This document shows positions 14,515 to 20,709 of a stretch of 25,892 nt of DNA, in pieces. The translations under genes were made by a program, and so were the position numbers. The stretch is from a virus, in IMG/VR virus record IMGVR_UViG_3300030106_002741, positions 4,550 to 30,441 of that record, one strand, 5' to 3'. Under the pieces are notes generated by a model. That model worked only from the letters and a program-made list of their open reading frames with translations, was not told the DNA's origin and ran no database searches. Each line of letters begins with the position of its first letter. The first letter of the stretch is position 1.

Positions 14515-14652
14515 ATGATGAACAAGAAAAAAGACAACAGGAAAGTAGATGGCTACTCGATGGGCGAGTTGTCGCAACTTGCAAGACGTAGAATGATAAC
14601 ACAAGTAAAAAAAGATAAAACAAAATACAATCGCAAAACAAAACACAAATAA
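14515..14652 (+). CDS. small Lys-rich early protein, 45 aa
   Basis: Reads MMNKKKDNRKVDGYSMGELS and ends in a basic tail; the second ATG (14518) is an equal start. High lysine content and a small helical core (SMGELSQLARRRM) suggest nucleic-acid or ribosome binding. It is flanked on both sides by structured non-coding stretches. Confidence 0.55.
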   Translation: MMNKKKDNRKVDGYSMGELSQLARRRMITQVKKDKTKYNRKTKHK

Positions 14653-14753
14653 GTCTAGTGCCAGTTGTGAGAAGTGTGAGAATCGCACGTAGGAAACAAA
14701 GTAACGACACCGCAACGGGGCAAAGCGTGGAAGTTCGACTCTTCCCCTAGACT
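14652..14753 (+). ncRNA. tRNA-3'-end-like structured RNA candidate
   Basis: A perfect 7-bp closing stem joins AGTCTAG (14652-14658) to CTAGACT (14747-14753). Just inside the 3' strand is a hairpin that looks like a tRNA T arm: GGAAG, loop TTCGACT (fits T-T-C-R-A-N-Y), CTTCC (14729-14745). A further hairpin GTGTGA-GAA-TCGCAC lies at 14674-14688. No D arm or anticodon arm fits, the length (102) is too great, and one extra base separates the T arm from the closing stem, so it is not a standard tRNA. A tRNA mimic or decayed tRNA is the best reading. Confidence 0.4.
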
Positions 14754-14782
14754 CTAATTTATAAACCAAAACAATTTCAATC

Positions 14783-14905
14783 ATGAATAACTTCAAAACA
14801 TCACACGAGCCAAACGACTCACTATCATCACTAGCGTTTGACCTTGCTATGCAACAGGCAATGTTGGATATGGGGGCAGAGTTCAACCTTATAGACTTTG
14901 AATGA
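14783..14905 (+). CDS. small acidic early protein, 40 aa
   Basis: Reads MNNFKTSHEPNDSLSSLAFD and ends in an amphipathic helix with FNLIDFE. It has no known domain. Its stop overlaps the start of the next gene (ATGA), the coupling found throughout this block. Confidence 0.55.
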   Translation: MNNFKTSHEPNDSLSSLAFDLAMQQAMLDMGAEFNLIDFE

Positions 14906-15054
14906 TGAGAATACGCTTTAACCCATTCATAGATTTCTCCATTGAGGAACTAGAACTAGCATACATATATTTCACAAATATTAACGACTTAGAGGCAATT
15001 GAAATGATAACAGAATCGTTCTGTTCACAAGCACAACTAACTTTTGAGATATGA
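14902..15054 (+). CDS. small early protein, 50 aa
   Basis: Starts MMRIRFNPFIDFSIEELELA. It is acidic and helical, with no recognised family. ATGA overlaps at both ends tie it to its neighbours, which supports it as a real gene in spite of its size. Confidence 0.55.
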   Translation: MMRIRFNPFIDFSIEELELAYIYFTNINDLEAIEMITESFCSQAQLTFEI

Positions 15055-15239
15055 AATTCAATAAATACACAAGGAACTTGAAATTTGAACACCCTTTCGT
15101 TTACAGCTACAACACAAGGGTAGCAGAAGTAAGAGGGGATGAACTGCATCAATTAGGTTGGTGGAGTATGACAACACAAAAGCATATCAATTATGCATCT
15201 AGACAATTAGGAATTAATATAATTATAAAAGATCGATAA
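15051..15239 (+). CDS. small basic early protein, 62 aa
   Basis: Reads MKFNKYTRNLKFEHPFVYSY and ends INIIIKDR. Mixed basic and aromatic, without a known domain. It overlaps the previous gene by four bases and the next starts two bases after its stop. Confidence 0.58.
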   Translation: MKFNKYTRNLKFEHPFVYSYNTRVAEVRGDELHQLGWWSMTTQKHINYASRQLGINIIIKDR

Positions 15240-15241
15240 CT

Positions 15242-15421
15242 ATGAAAGATTACGCAGTTTACCGAGTGTATAGAGATAGCTTTGAGAAAGATATCCTATT
15301 CACAAACCTAACAAGAGAGCAAGCACAGACGCTAGTAAAAAACGCACCCAATGAAAAAGACAGCATGGTGGTATTCGATGAAATGCCACGCGATATGTTA
15401 TGGGGTAGAAAAACAAACTAA
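15242..15421 (+). CDS. small early protein, 59 aa
   Basis: Reads MKDYAVYRVYRDSFEKDILF followed by LTREQAQTLVKNAP and VVFDEMP. The strand-helix-strand pattern with a central 'T-R-E-x-A' helix is common in small phage proteins of unknown role. No function can be given. Confidence 0.58.
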   Translation: MKDYAVYRVYRDSFEKDILFTNLTREQAQTLVKNAPNEKDSMVVFDEMPRDMLWGRKTN

Positions 15422-15433
15422 ATAATATATATT

Positions 15434-15667
15434 ATGAAAAGTAGCAAAGTAAATTTACTAACAGCATACAGCGTAGTAACGGAATATCTAGAACAACTAA
15501 CATCAGAAGGAGATGCATACGACCACGATGCCTGCCTATGGGATATTGAAGGGTACTACGACTGCGGTATAGACGATGAGGATGTACTGCGAGAGAGAGT
15601 AGAAGCACTAGAGAATCTAGCCAAAGCAATAGAAAGAGTTAATAACACAAAAATAATATACGCATGA
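15434..15667 (+). CDS. acidic helical early protein, 77 aa
   Basis: Reads MKSSKVNLLTAYSVVTEYLE and has an acidic centre (CGIDDEDVLRERVEALENLA). It is a small all-helical protein. The strong acidity would suit a DNA mimic or protein inhibitor, but that is speculation. It overlaps the next gene by ATGA. Confidence 0.6.
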   Translation: MKSSKVNLLTAYSVVTEYLEQLTSEGDAYDHDACLWDIEGYYDCGIDDEDVLRERVEALENLAKAIERVNNTKIIYA

Positions 15668-15837
15668 CACTACAAGAAAAACTATACCACCAAAGACAGA
15701 TAGCTAACGCTATACAAAGAGGAGAGAAAATGTATCTCGACCAAGTACCTCTACCAACACCACAAACGTGCGGTACGATAACACAACAACGCACCTATGC
15801 TATGGATAAAGCGATGCAAATTGTAGAATCAATATAA
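15664..15837 (+). CDS. small early protein, 57 aa
   Basis: Reads MTLQEKLYHQRQIANAIQRG with a Pro/Thr-rich middle (LPTPQTCGTITQQ). No domain was recognised. The ATG lies in the stop of the preceding gene. Confidence 0.55.
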   Translation: MTLQEKLYHQRQIANAIQRGEKMYLDQVPLPTPQTCGTITQQRTYAMDKAMQIVESI

Positions 15838-15848
15838 ATACATCAATC

Positions 15849-16088
15849 ATGAAAACATTTGAGATAGAAGTGGTGCGTACATACACCACAACAATCGAGG
15901 TAGCTCTACCTGACAACCTAACGCCATCAGACGCTGAAAGAATAACGCTAGGCAATAATTTAGGGGCTTACTCTCTCGATGCTCTTTTAGAGCAAGACTT
16001 ATACCACGAGATATGGGATACGCTAGGCGAGGCAGAGCTTCAACAATGCGACACAGATTTCGTATCCGTAAACGCAAAGGAACTATGA
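15849..16088 (+). CDS. beta-strand early protein, 79 aa
   Basis: Begins MKTFEIEVVRTYTTTIEVAL, two strands of alternating hydrophobics, then an acidic helical end. This start resembles a widespread group of small phage proteins with 'fevevvrt...tieV.A' strands, function unknown. ATGA overlap with the next gene. Confidence 0.6.
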   Translation: MKTFEIEVVRTYTTTIEVALPDNLTPSDAERITLGNNLGAYSLDALLEQDLYHEIWDTLGEAELQQCDTDFVSVNAKEL

Positions 16089-16273
16089 ATATAACAGACA
16101 AAATAATTGACTTCGAGTGTGGTCTTTTAGACGACACAGGAGTGCTAGAACTATTCGCTGAACTAATCAGCAATGGTATGGCATGGAAGCTACAAGGTAG
16201 CTACGGGCGAACTGCATCAGCCCTTATCGATGCAGGTTACATAGACACAGACGGAAACATTACAATGATATGA
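16085..16273 (+). CDS. conserved small phage protein, DUF7417-like, 62 aa
   Basis: I start at ATG 16085, inside the stop of the upstream gene. The sequence MNITDKIIDFECGLLDDTGV, then LFAELISNGMAWKLQGSYGR and TASALIDAGYI, follows a very common phage pattern: I-x-x-F/Y-E-x-G-x-L-...-LF-x-x-L-I-x-x-G-x-A-x-x-L-Q-G-x-Y-G-R-x-A-x-x-L-I-x-x-G. I recall this as DUF7417; the family number was not checked. Its function is not known, but its spread among unrelated phages suggests a general early role. Confidence 0.72.
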   Translation: MNITDKIIDFECGLLDDTGVLELFAELISNGMAWKLQGSYGRTASALIDAGYIDTDGNITMI

Positions 16274-16434
16274 CAACACATCAACTACAAGAACTAAGAG
16301 AGCGAGTGCAAGAGGACTTGCTTACATACTTTGATGGCGTACTGCTTTATGAGTTTCATGAGCAAGCTATGGACGGCATGTGCGATATAATACTAAATAA
16401 TTTTAATAAATATGAAGGTCAAACCAATGAGTAA
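16270..16434 (+). CDS. small acidic early protein, 54 aa
   Basis: Reads MTTHQLQELRERVQEDLLTY and continues helical and acidic. ATGA overlap with the previous gene, and it overlaps the next start as well. No family recognised. Confidence 0.57.
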   Translation: MTTHQLQELRERVQEDLLTYFDGVLLYEFHEQAMDGMCDIILNNFNKYEGQTNE

Positions 16435-16582
16435 ACGTAAACCAGAAACACAGACAGGCTTCGCATCATTCAGCATGCACGAACTAGCAGAACTAATTAC
16501 TAATGTTCACGTAGTGAGCATCAAACCAGATAAACATGACAAAGCAAGAACGAATAGAACACATAAGCAACGCACTAAATGA
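16427..16582 (+). CDS. small basic early protein, 51 aa
   Basis: Reads MSKRKPETQTGFASFSMHEL and ends in a basic tail. An ATG at 16412 would add five residues. It overlaps the next gene by 47 bases in another frame, longer than usual here, so either the tail is free to vary or this is the weaker of the two genes. Confidence 0.45.
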   Translation: MSKRKPETQTGFASFSMHELAELITNVHVVSIKPDKHDKARTNRTHKQRTK

Positions 16583-16727
16583 ATCAGGTGCTTACAAGAA
16601 ACTTGAATACTTCCTTGTGTATGAAGATAAAACGAATGACTTCTTGCTCACAGACATGGAGAATTTTGCATACGACCTCGAAGAATTTATAGAAGAGTGG
16701 GCAAGTAATAGATATCCATTTCGCTAG
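16536..16727 (+). CDS. acidic early protein, 63 aa
   Basis: Reads MTKQERIEHISNALNESGAY followed by a strongly acidic, aromatic C-terminus (DMENFAYDLEEFIEEWA). Small, acidic and helical; no family recognised. The composition is like that of small phage inhibitors, but no target can be named. Confidence 0.6.
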   Translation: MTKQERIEHISNALNESGAYKKLEYFLVYEDKTNDFLLTDMENFAYDLEEFIEEWASNRYPFR

Positions 16728-16752
16728 GATAATTAAATAAAACAAAAACAAA

Positions 16753-16914
16753 ATGACAGAAACATTTACATTAGAACGAATAAAGAACATAGCTAAAGAC
16801 ATCAAAAGCGATGACGAGTGGGTAAATGACAGCCATACGAAATCAGAATACGTAGGGATTTGTTATGCACTTAATAGTTTAATTAGACACCTTGAAGAAA
16901 CCAAAACAAAATGA
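16753..16914 (+). CDS. small early protein, 53 aa
   Basis: Reads MTETFTLERIKNIAKDIKSD with a helical end (ICYALNSLIRHLEE). Begins after an A-rich leader (AAACAAAAACAAA) and overlaps the next gene by ATGA. No domain seen. Confidence 0.57.
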   Translation: MTETFTLERIKNIAKDIKSDDEWVNDSHTKSEYVGICYALNSLIRHLEETKTK

Positions 16915-17135
16915 GTTACGAACTACACAAACGAGCAGAAAGGTACGTTGATATTCTAAGTTCAGGATATGACGGACAAAACTTAGCAGATGAATTTGAA
17001 TGGCTAGTACAAGCGGTGATATCGGATCCGACACACGCTAGAGAAAGTCTTATTGATGCAATTAAATCACATACAAAAGACAGCGAAGATGATGCGTGTG
17101 ACTACGCTGATGAAAAAGAAAATGACAATGGATAA
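16911..17135 (+). CDS. acidic early protein, 74 aa
   Basis: Reads MSYELHKRAERYVDILSSGY, a helical core, then an acidic tail (DSEDDACDYADEKENDNG). No known domain. Overlaps its upstream neighbour by four bases and its downstream neighbour by up to 14. Confidence 0.6.
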   Translation: MSYELHKRAERYVDILSSGYDGQNLADEFEWLVQAVISDPTHARESLIDAIKSHTKDSEDDACDYADEKENDNG

Positions 17136-17340
17136 CAATAAAAAATACCCATTCAACGAGGGCGATGACTACTGGGTGTACGTTGAGGACATAAGGGGAC
17201 ATATTTTAATGTGGTCTTGTTGGGATGACATATCAGAAGAAATGCATGACGAGAATCCCGATAGAAAATACTTTACAGAAGAGGAAGCATTAGATATAGC
17301 AAGAGCAAACGGAATATTATATAAAATGACATGGGAATAA
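17122..17340 (+). CDS. Trp-rich early protein, 72 aa
   Basis: I start at ATG 17122 (MTMDNNKKYPFNEGDDYW); ATG 17128 is also possible. Upstream codons of the same frame lie inside the preceding gene and are not used. Four tryptophans, a strand-rich middle (YWVYVEDIRGHILMWSCW) and the helix TEEEALDIARANG recall a common small phage protein of unknown function. Its stop overlaps the next start. Confidence 0.6.
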   Translation: MTMDNNKKYPFNEGDDYWVYVEDIRGHILMWSCWDDISEEMHDENPDRKYFTEEEALDIARANGILYKMTWE

Positions 17341-17477
17341 TGACGGACAAGGATAGAACAATACAGAATCAAGCTAAGGTTATTAGAGATAACTGGAGTG
17401 AACTACAAACACTCAAACGCATACTAATAGACGAATACCCTGACACATGGAGGAAAATAAAAAACAAAATACAATGA
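17340..17477 (+). CDS. small helical early protein, 45 aa
   Basis: Reads MTDKDRTIQNQAKVIRDNWS and continues basic and helical, a short coiled coil at most. It shares one base with the gene before and four (ATGA) with the gene after. Confidence 0.52.
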   Translation: MTDKDRTIQNQAKVIRDNWSELQTLKRILIDEYPDTWRKIKNKIQ

Positions 17478-17632
17478 ACATGAGTAACAAAACATATTGG
17501 AAAGTTTTAGGTATGAGCGAGTACATTCTTGGATATACAAGTTGTAAAAAAACATACCTCAAGGAGTGCATAAAAGAAGGGTGGACTGCCAATCAATTAA
17601 CTTTCATTAAACTTAAAACTAATGACAATTAA
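17474..17632 (+). CDS. small early protein, 52 aa
   Basis: I choose ATG 17474 because it gives the ATGA overlap seen in this operon; ATG 17447 and 17480 are in frame too. Reads MNMSNKTYWKVLGMSEYILG, then CKKTYLKECIKEGWTAN. It looks like a small alpha/beta fold with two cysteines. No function is known. Confidence 0.52.
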   Translation: MNMSNKTYWKVLGMSEYILGYTSCKKTYLKECIKEGWTANQLTFIKLKTNDN

Positions 17633-17780
17633 AGAGATGCGTATAGCCAAGATGCAAAAGGCTTTAGATCATTACGACTATGTGTCTGACGCTGCGAAAG
17701 CATTGGGGATTAGAACAGAAACCTTATGGAGAAATATAAAACGACACAGACTTGAAGTAACAAGTTCAAAAAACACATAA
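17622..17780 (+). CDS. Fis-type helix-turn-helix protein, 52 aa
   Basis: The segment HYDYVSDAAKALGIRTETLW followed by RNIKRHRLEV is a clear helix-turn-helix of the Fis/HTH_8 type, in which 'AAxxLGIxxxTLxxxIKRxxL' forms the two DNA-reading helices. The whole protein is just this domain plus an N-terminal helix, so it probably binds DNA as a dimer and acts as a small regulator of phage or host genes. It overlaps the preceding gene by 11 bases. Its binding site cannot be read from the window, although the palindromes at 14053 and 8681 are candidates. Confidence 0.68.
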   Translation: MTIKEMRIAKMQKALDHYDYVSDAAKALGIRTETLWRNIKRHRLEVTSSKNT

Positions 17781-17782
17781 CA

Positions 17783-17950
17783 ATGGAAGAAGAATTCAAC
17801 CCACTAAATCTTATATCAAAAGAAGATAGAAAAAGGGTGCTTAAAGCACACACTAAGACAGAGTTACTTAAAAAGGCTATGGCTTGGGAACTTATAGCGC
17901 AAAAGTATAAAGAAGAATTAATTAAAATACAGAAAAATAAAGATGAGTAA
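17783..17950 (+). CDS. small Lys-rich helical protein, 55 aa
   Basis: Reads MEEEFNPLNLISKEDRKRVL and is helical to the end (AWELIAQKYKEELIKIQKN). It could form a coiled coil. It starts two bases after the HTH gene and overlaps the next gene by eight bases, so it may act with one of them. Confidence 0.55.
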   Translation: MEEEFNPLNLISKEDRKRVLKAHTKTELLKKAMAWELIAQKYKEELIKIQKNKDE

Positions 17951-18161
17951 ACGAGAAGTAGATTTTGAACTAGACTTTGGGCTTGAAGCTACCCTAGTGT
18001 ACTATGTAGTTGATTACCCCGAAGGTCGCAGTTTAGATATAGATTGGGTTTATTATACAGACAAAGAAGAAAAACATAATCTGTCCTTTCTATTGTCTAA
18101 CGATAAATTCCGAGATTCTATGCAAGAGTTAGCAAAAGAAGATTTTGAAGATCCATACTAA
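17943..18161 (+). CDS. acidic strand-rich early protein, 72 aa
   Basis: Reads MSKREVDFELDFGLEATLVY then strands YVVDYPEGRSLDIDWVYYTD and an acidic tail. Small beta-rich protein of unknown function. Ends five bases before the next gene. Confidence 0.6.
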   Translation: MSKREVDFELDFGLEATLVYYVVDYPEGRSLDIDWVYYTDKEEKHNLSFLLSNDKFRDSMQELAKEDFEDPY

Positions 18162-18166
18162 TTAAC

Positions 18167-18637
18167 ATGAATATATTTTATTTACACGAAGATCCAAGCG
18201 TAGCCGCTAGCTACATGTACGACAAGCATGTAGTCAAGATGATACTTGAATCAGCACAGATGCTATGCACAGCACACCACCACTACGGCAATGGCGACAA
18301 CGTACCATACAAGAAGGCACACTACAACCACCCATCTACCAAGTGGGTACGTGAGAACGCTAACAACTACAGATGGCTGTTTAGACACATGATGCACTTG
18401 GGTGAAGAGTACACTAGGAGGTATGGCAAAGAGCATCTAAGCATACAGAAGTGTTGGGATAGTTTGTGTCACGTACCACCTGATATACCTGAAGGTAAGT
18501 TTACGCAACCGCCCCAGTGTATGCCCGATGAGTACAAGACAGACTGTTCAGTCGATGCGTATTGGAACTACTACATTGGTGAGAAACACAGCGTAGCTAA
18601 CAAGAATGAAACAATTAAAACACAGAAATTCACATGA
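18167..18637 (+). CDS. conserved phage protein with DKHVVKM motif, 156 aa
   Basis: Begins MNIFYLHEDPSVAASYMYDK, continues with the HVVKMILESAQMLCTAHH block, then HYNHPSTKWVRENANNYRW and FTQPPQCMPDEYK. The order 'MNIF-L-d-p-a..h.DKHVvKM.lE.aQ.Lct..h...N HPs..W...s..N..wl' is shared by a broad group of phage proteins. The conserved His, Lys, Glu, Gln and Asn-His residues look like an active site, so an enzyme acting on nucleotides or DNA is likely, but I cannot name the reaction. It is the largest protein of the early block. The stop overlaps a tiny downstream gene. Confidence 0.75.
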   Translation: MNIFYLHEDPSVAASYMYDKHVVKMILESAQMLCTAHHHYGNGDNVPYKKAHYNHPSTKWVRENANNYRWLFRHMMHLGEEYTRRYGKEHLSIQKCWDSLCHVPPDIPEGKFTQPPQCMPDEYKTDCSVDAYWNYYIGEKHSVANKNETIKTQKFT

Positions 18638-18711
18638 CAATACTAATATCAGTTGCACTATTCTACATAGTGACAGCATTTTATTTAACATATCAAAACA
18701 ATAAACCATGA
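18634..18711 (+). CDS. 25-aa single-span membrane peptide
   Basis: Reads MTILISVALFYIVTAFYLTY and a short polar tail (QNNKP). About 18 hydrophobic residues would cross the inner membrane once, N-terminus out or in undecided. It is linked by ATGA overlaps to both neighbours, which supports it as a real gene despite its size. Confidence 0.5.
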   Translation: MTILISVALFYIVTAFYLTYQNNKP

Positions 18712-18887
18712 GTAAAACAAAAGAAAAAATGTTTAGCGATTCACTTCAACTAAAGAGTGAACACTTAGATGCTATGCACTTGATTAACAGATTTATGAAA
18801 GTCTGTCGTAACATAGATCAAACACCCAAACAGTTTGAAAAATCAATGAAAAATTTATACGAAGATGCCCGTGAGTATGGGTTTTAA
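18708..18887 (+). CDS. small early protein, 59 aa
   Basis: Reads MSKTKEKMFSDSLQLKSEHL, then FMKVCRNIDQTPKQFEKSMK. Basic and helical. It is the last gene of the early block: a strong promoter begins directly after its stop codon. Confidence 0.57.
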   Translation: MSKTKEKMFSDSLQLKSEHLDAMHLINRFMKVCRNIDQTPKQFEKSMKNLYEDAREYGF

Positions 18888-18919
18888 TTTGTTTTTTATC
18901 AATCAATTAACTATATTTG
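18888..18919 (+). promoter_or_regulatory. strong Bacteroidetes promoter (TTTG-N20-TATATTTG)
   Basis: TTTG at 18888-18891 and TATATTTG at 18912-18919 are separated by 20 bases, an exact fit to the Bacteroidetes housekeeping promoter. It lies directly after the last early gene and 25 bases before the annealing-protein ATG, and would drive the recombination genes. Confidence 0.82.
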
Positions 18920-18944
18920 TAATCTCTTTAATTTAATTTAATAC

Positions 18945-19469
18945 ATGTCAAAATACAAGTTTAAAACCACGAACATACGTGGTAAACAGTACGTCGAAGT
19001 AAACGAGCGTATCAAATTCTTCCGCCAAGAAGAGGAGTATAAAAACTGGACAATCTCAACAGAATTCACAGCGTTGGATTCGGAGATGTGTGTGTGCAAA
19101 TGCATTATAGCTGATCCAAATCAGCGTGTTATTGCTACAGGTCATGCCCATGAAGAAAAGTCATCTAGTCATATCAACAAGACGAGCTACGTAGAAAACT
19201 GTGAAACGTCAGCTGTTGGTAGAGCCCTTGCCATGATGGGTATAGGTATAGACACTTCTATTGCATCAGCAAATGAAGTGAATGACGCTATTGCTAAGCA
19301 GTCAAGTGATACATCATCATCTGCACCTGTAGAAAACATTATGGATAAAGCTGTCGGCTATATCAAATCATCTACGGACAAAACAAAAGCCTTTGACGCT
19401 ATTATAACTAAGTATGGTGAGCAACTCACTGAAAAGCAAGTAGTAGGACTTAAGAAGTTTGTGCGATGA
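18945..19469 (+). CDS. single-strand annealing protein (ERF/Sak3-like)
   Basis: A 174-aa protein with GKQYVEVNERIKFFR near the start and the signature KTSYVENCETSAVGRALAMM (about residues 79-98), the usual hallmark of phage annealing proteins where 'E-x-C-E-T-S-A-x-G-R-A-L' is found. Such proteins coat single strands and pair complementary DNA, working with a 5'-3' exonuclease. That partner is encoded two genes downstream. The C-terminal 60 residues are a flexible linker (SSDTSSSAP) plus a helical end. ERF, Sak3 or a relative is meant; the exact subfamily is not decided by reading alone. Confidence 0.78.
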   Translation: MSKYKFKTTNIRGKQYVEVNERIKFFRQEEEYKNWTISTEFTALDSEMCVCKCIIADPNQRVIATGHAHEEKSSSHINKTSYVENCETSAVGRALAMMGIGIDTSIASANEVNDAIAKQSSDTSSSAPVENIMDKAVGYIKSSTDKTKAFDAIITKYGEQLTEKQVVGLKKFVR

Positions 19470-19855
19470 TATCCTCTAGTTTAGAGTGGTATGAGTACAT
19501 AAAATCTAAAGGAGGTTATGAATACCTATGGTCGAACGACTACATAAGTTGCGTTCATGACAGTTCATGGGGTTGTAGTTGCTATAAAAAACAAAATTCA
19601 GAGCGTAAAAAGTTCAAAAATATAGAGCGACTTCTGAAATGGAAAATTGATTTAAGCAACGAACCTACATCTGGAATTGTACTAGTAGATATCAACGATG
19701 AGGAGAAAGTATACGTTGCTCTACCCTCTATGAAAACTAGATATAAAGGATATAAGCAATGGTGTAAGCTACCATTAAGATCTCTTAAAAAGATTCTTAC
19801 AGGAGAGTATAACCAAGCAATAAACGCTTATTACAAATTAACTAAAAAAGCATGA
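19466..19855 (+). CDS. hypothetical protein in recombination operon, 129 aa
   Basis: Reads MISSSLEWYEYIKSKGGYEY with a cysteine-containing segment (CVHDSSWGCSCYKKQN), then strands (GIVLVDINDEEKVYVALPS). Four-base overlaps on both sides place it between the annealing protein and the exonuclease, so it may modulate them. No family was recognised; the cysteines could bind a metal. Confidence 0.6.
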   Translation: MISSSLEWYEYIKSKGGYEYLWSNDYISCVHDSSWGCSCYKKQNSERKKFKNIERLLKWKIDLSNEPTSGIVLVDINDEEKVYVALPSMKTRYKGYKQWCKLPLRSLKKILTGEYNQAINAYYKLTKKA

Positions 19856-20613
19856 CATTACGAAAACAATTAACAGAATCTGTAGGTAAGGGACACCTTT
19901 CTTACTCCTCTATTAAGTACGCTCTTGGAGATATGCGTCTCTGGGAGATGTACATGAGGGGACAACTAAGAAAAGAGTCAGATGCATTGACATTTGGCAG
20001 CCTATACGACATGATGCTGTTTGAACCAGAAAAATTAGATGATCAATTTTATCGTTTGGATGATGGCGATATCGTCGCCGATATTGGTGGTAAATATCCT
20101 AGAAATACTAAGCGCTACCGAGAATGGAAGGCGGAGATTTCTGAGAAGAATGAGGGTAAGACGCTCGTCACACAGGAAGATTGGAAGAAAGCGAGTGAGA
20201 TGATTGAGAGGCTTGAAGCCTGCGGTCTACTCAGTAGCTATCTATCAGGACAATACCAAGTAGAATTTAATGAAGAGATTGACGGTGTACCTGTCAAAGG
20301 ATTCCTTGATTGCTTGGGGGATGGTTTTATAACCGATAGTAAGTCCTCACGTAGCGTATCTAAGTTTCGCTACGATGTAAACAGCTGGAGTTATGACATC
20401 CAAGCTTACATATACACAACTGTCTTTGGTATCAAAGATTACTATTGGGTTGTGCAAGAAAAAGCATACCCATTCTATCCAGCCTTAGTCAAGTGCTCTG
20501 ATGAGACGCTATTCAAAGGTGAAATGAAGTTTAACGAAGCTGTCGGTAACATTAAAAAATGGTTAGCCGAGGGCTCCCCAACACAAAACAACTATGCAGA
20601 ATTTACTGTCTAA
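19852..20613 (+). CDS. RecB-like PD-(D/E)XK exonuclease
   Basis: A 253-aa nuclease. The core has VKGFLDCLGD (D153), ITDSKSSRS (D162 and K164) and YDIQAYIYT (Q184, Y186), the G-x-x-D / D-x-K / Q-x-x-x-Y set of the RecB-exonuclease family, also found in lambda exo/RecE-type phage recombination systems (DUF3799-like). It should resect double-stranded ends to feed the annealing protein. Its length suits that group. It ends before a promoter for the next gene, so it is the last gene of this transcription unit. Confidence 0.82.
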   Translation: MTLRKQLTESVGKGHLSYSSIKYALGDMRLWEMYMRGQLRKESDALTFGSLYDMMLFEPEKLDDQFYRLDDGDIVADIGGKYPRNTKRYREWKAEISEKNEGKTLVTQEDWKKASEMIERLEACGLLSSYLSGQYQVEFNEEIDGVPVKGFLDCLGDGFITDSKSSRSVSKFRYDVNSWSYDIQAYIYTTVFGIKDYYWVVQEKAYPFYPALVKCSDETLFKGEMKFNEAVGNIKKWLAEGSPTQNNYAEFTV

Positions 20614-20636
20614 AGAAAATAAAAACACCGCTAAGG

Positions 20637-20667
20637 TTGTTTTAACGTACATAGCATTATACCTTTG
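20637..20667 (+). promoter_or_regulatory. promoter TTG-N20-TACCTTTG
   Basis: TTG at 20637-20639, exactly 20 bases, then TACCTTTG at 20660-20667. This fits the Bacteroidetes consensus and lies 42 bases before the SSB-like ATG at 20710. It makes the replication genes independent of the recombination genes. Confidence 0.78.
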
Positions 20668-20709
20668 TACACAGTTTATGTTTATTAATCTCTTAAATTA
20701 TATATTAAA

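Noticed and set aside
14653-14753. Standard tRNA gene
   Set aside because: The T arm and acceptor-like stem fit, but there is no D arm, no seven-base anticodon loop with T33, and it is about 25 bases too long.
14262-15152. Minus-strand frames of 68-125 codons opposite the early block
   Set aside because: Their products are Cys/Leu/Phe-rich low-complexity translations, as expected for the antisense of A-rich genes, and they cover coupled plus-strand genes.
19508-19516. Strong Shine-Dalgarno-like AAAGGAGGT
   Set aside because: It lies inside the 129-aa gene and the ATG after it opens only a short out-of-frame reading; this phage otherwise does not use Shine-Dalgarno sites.
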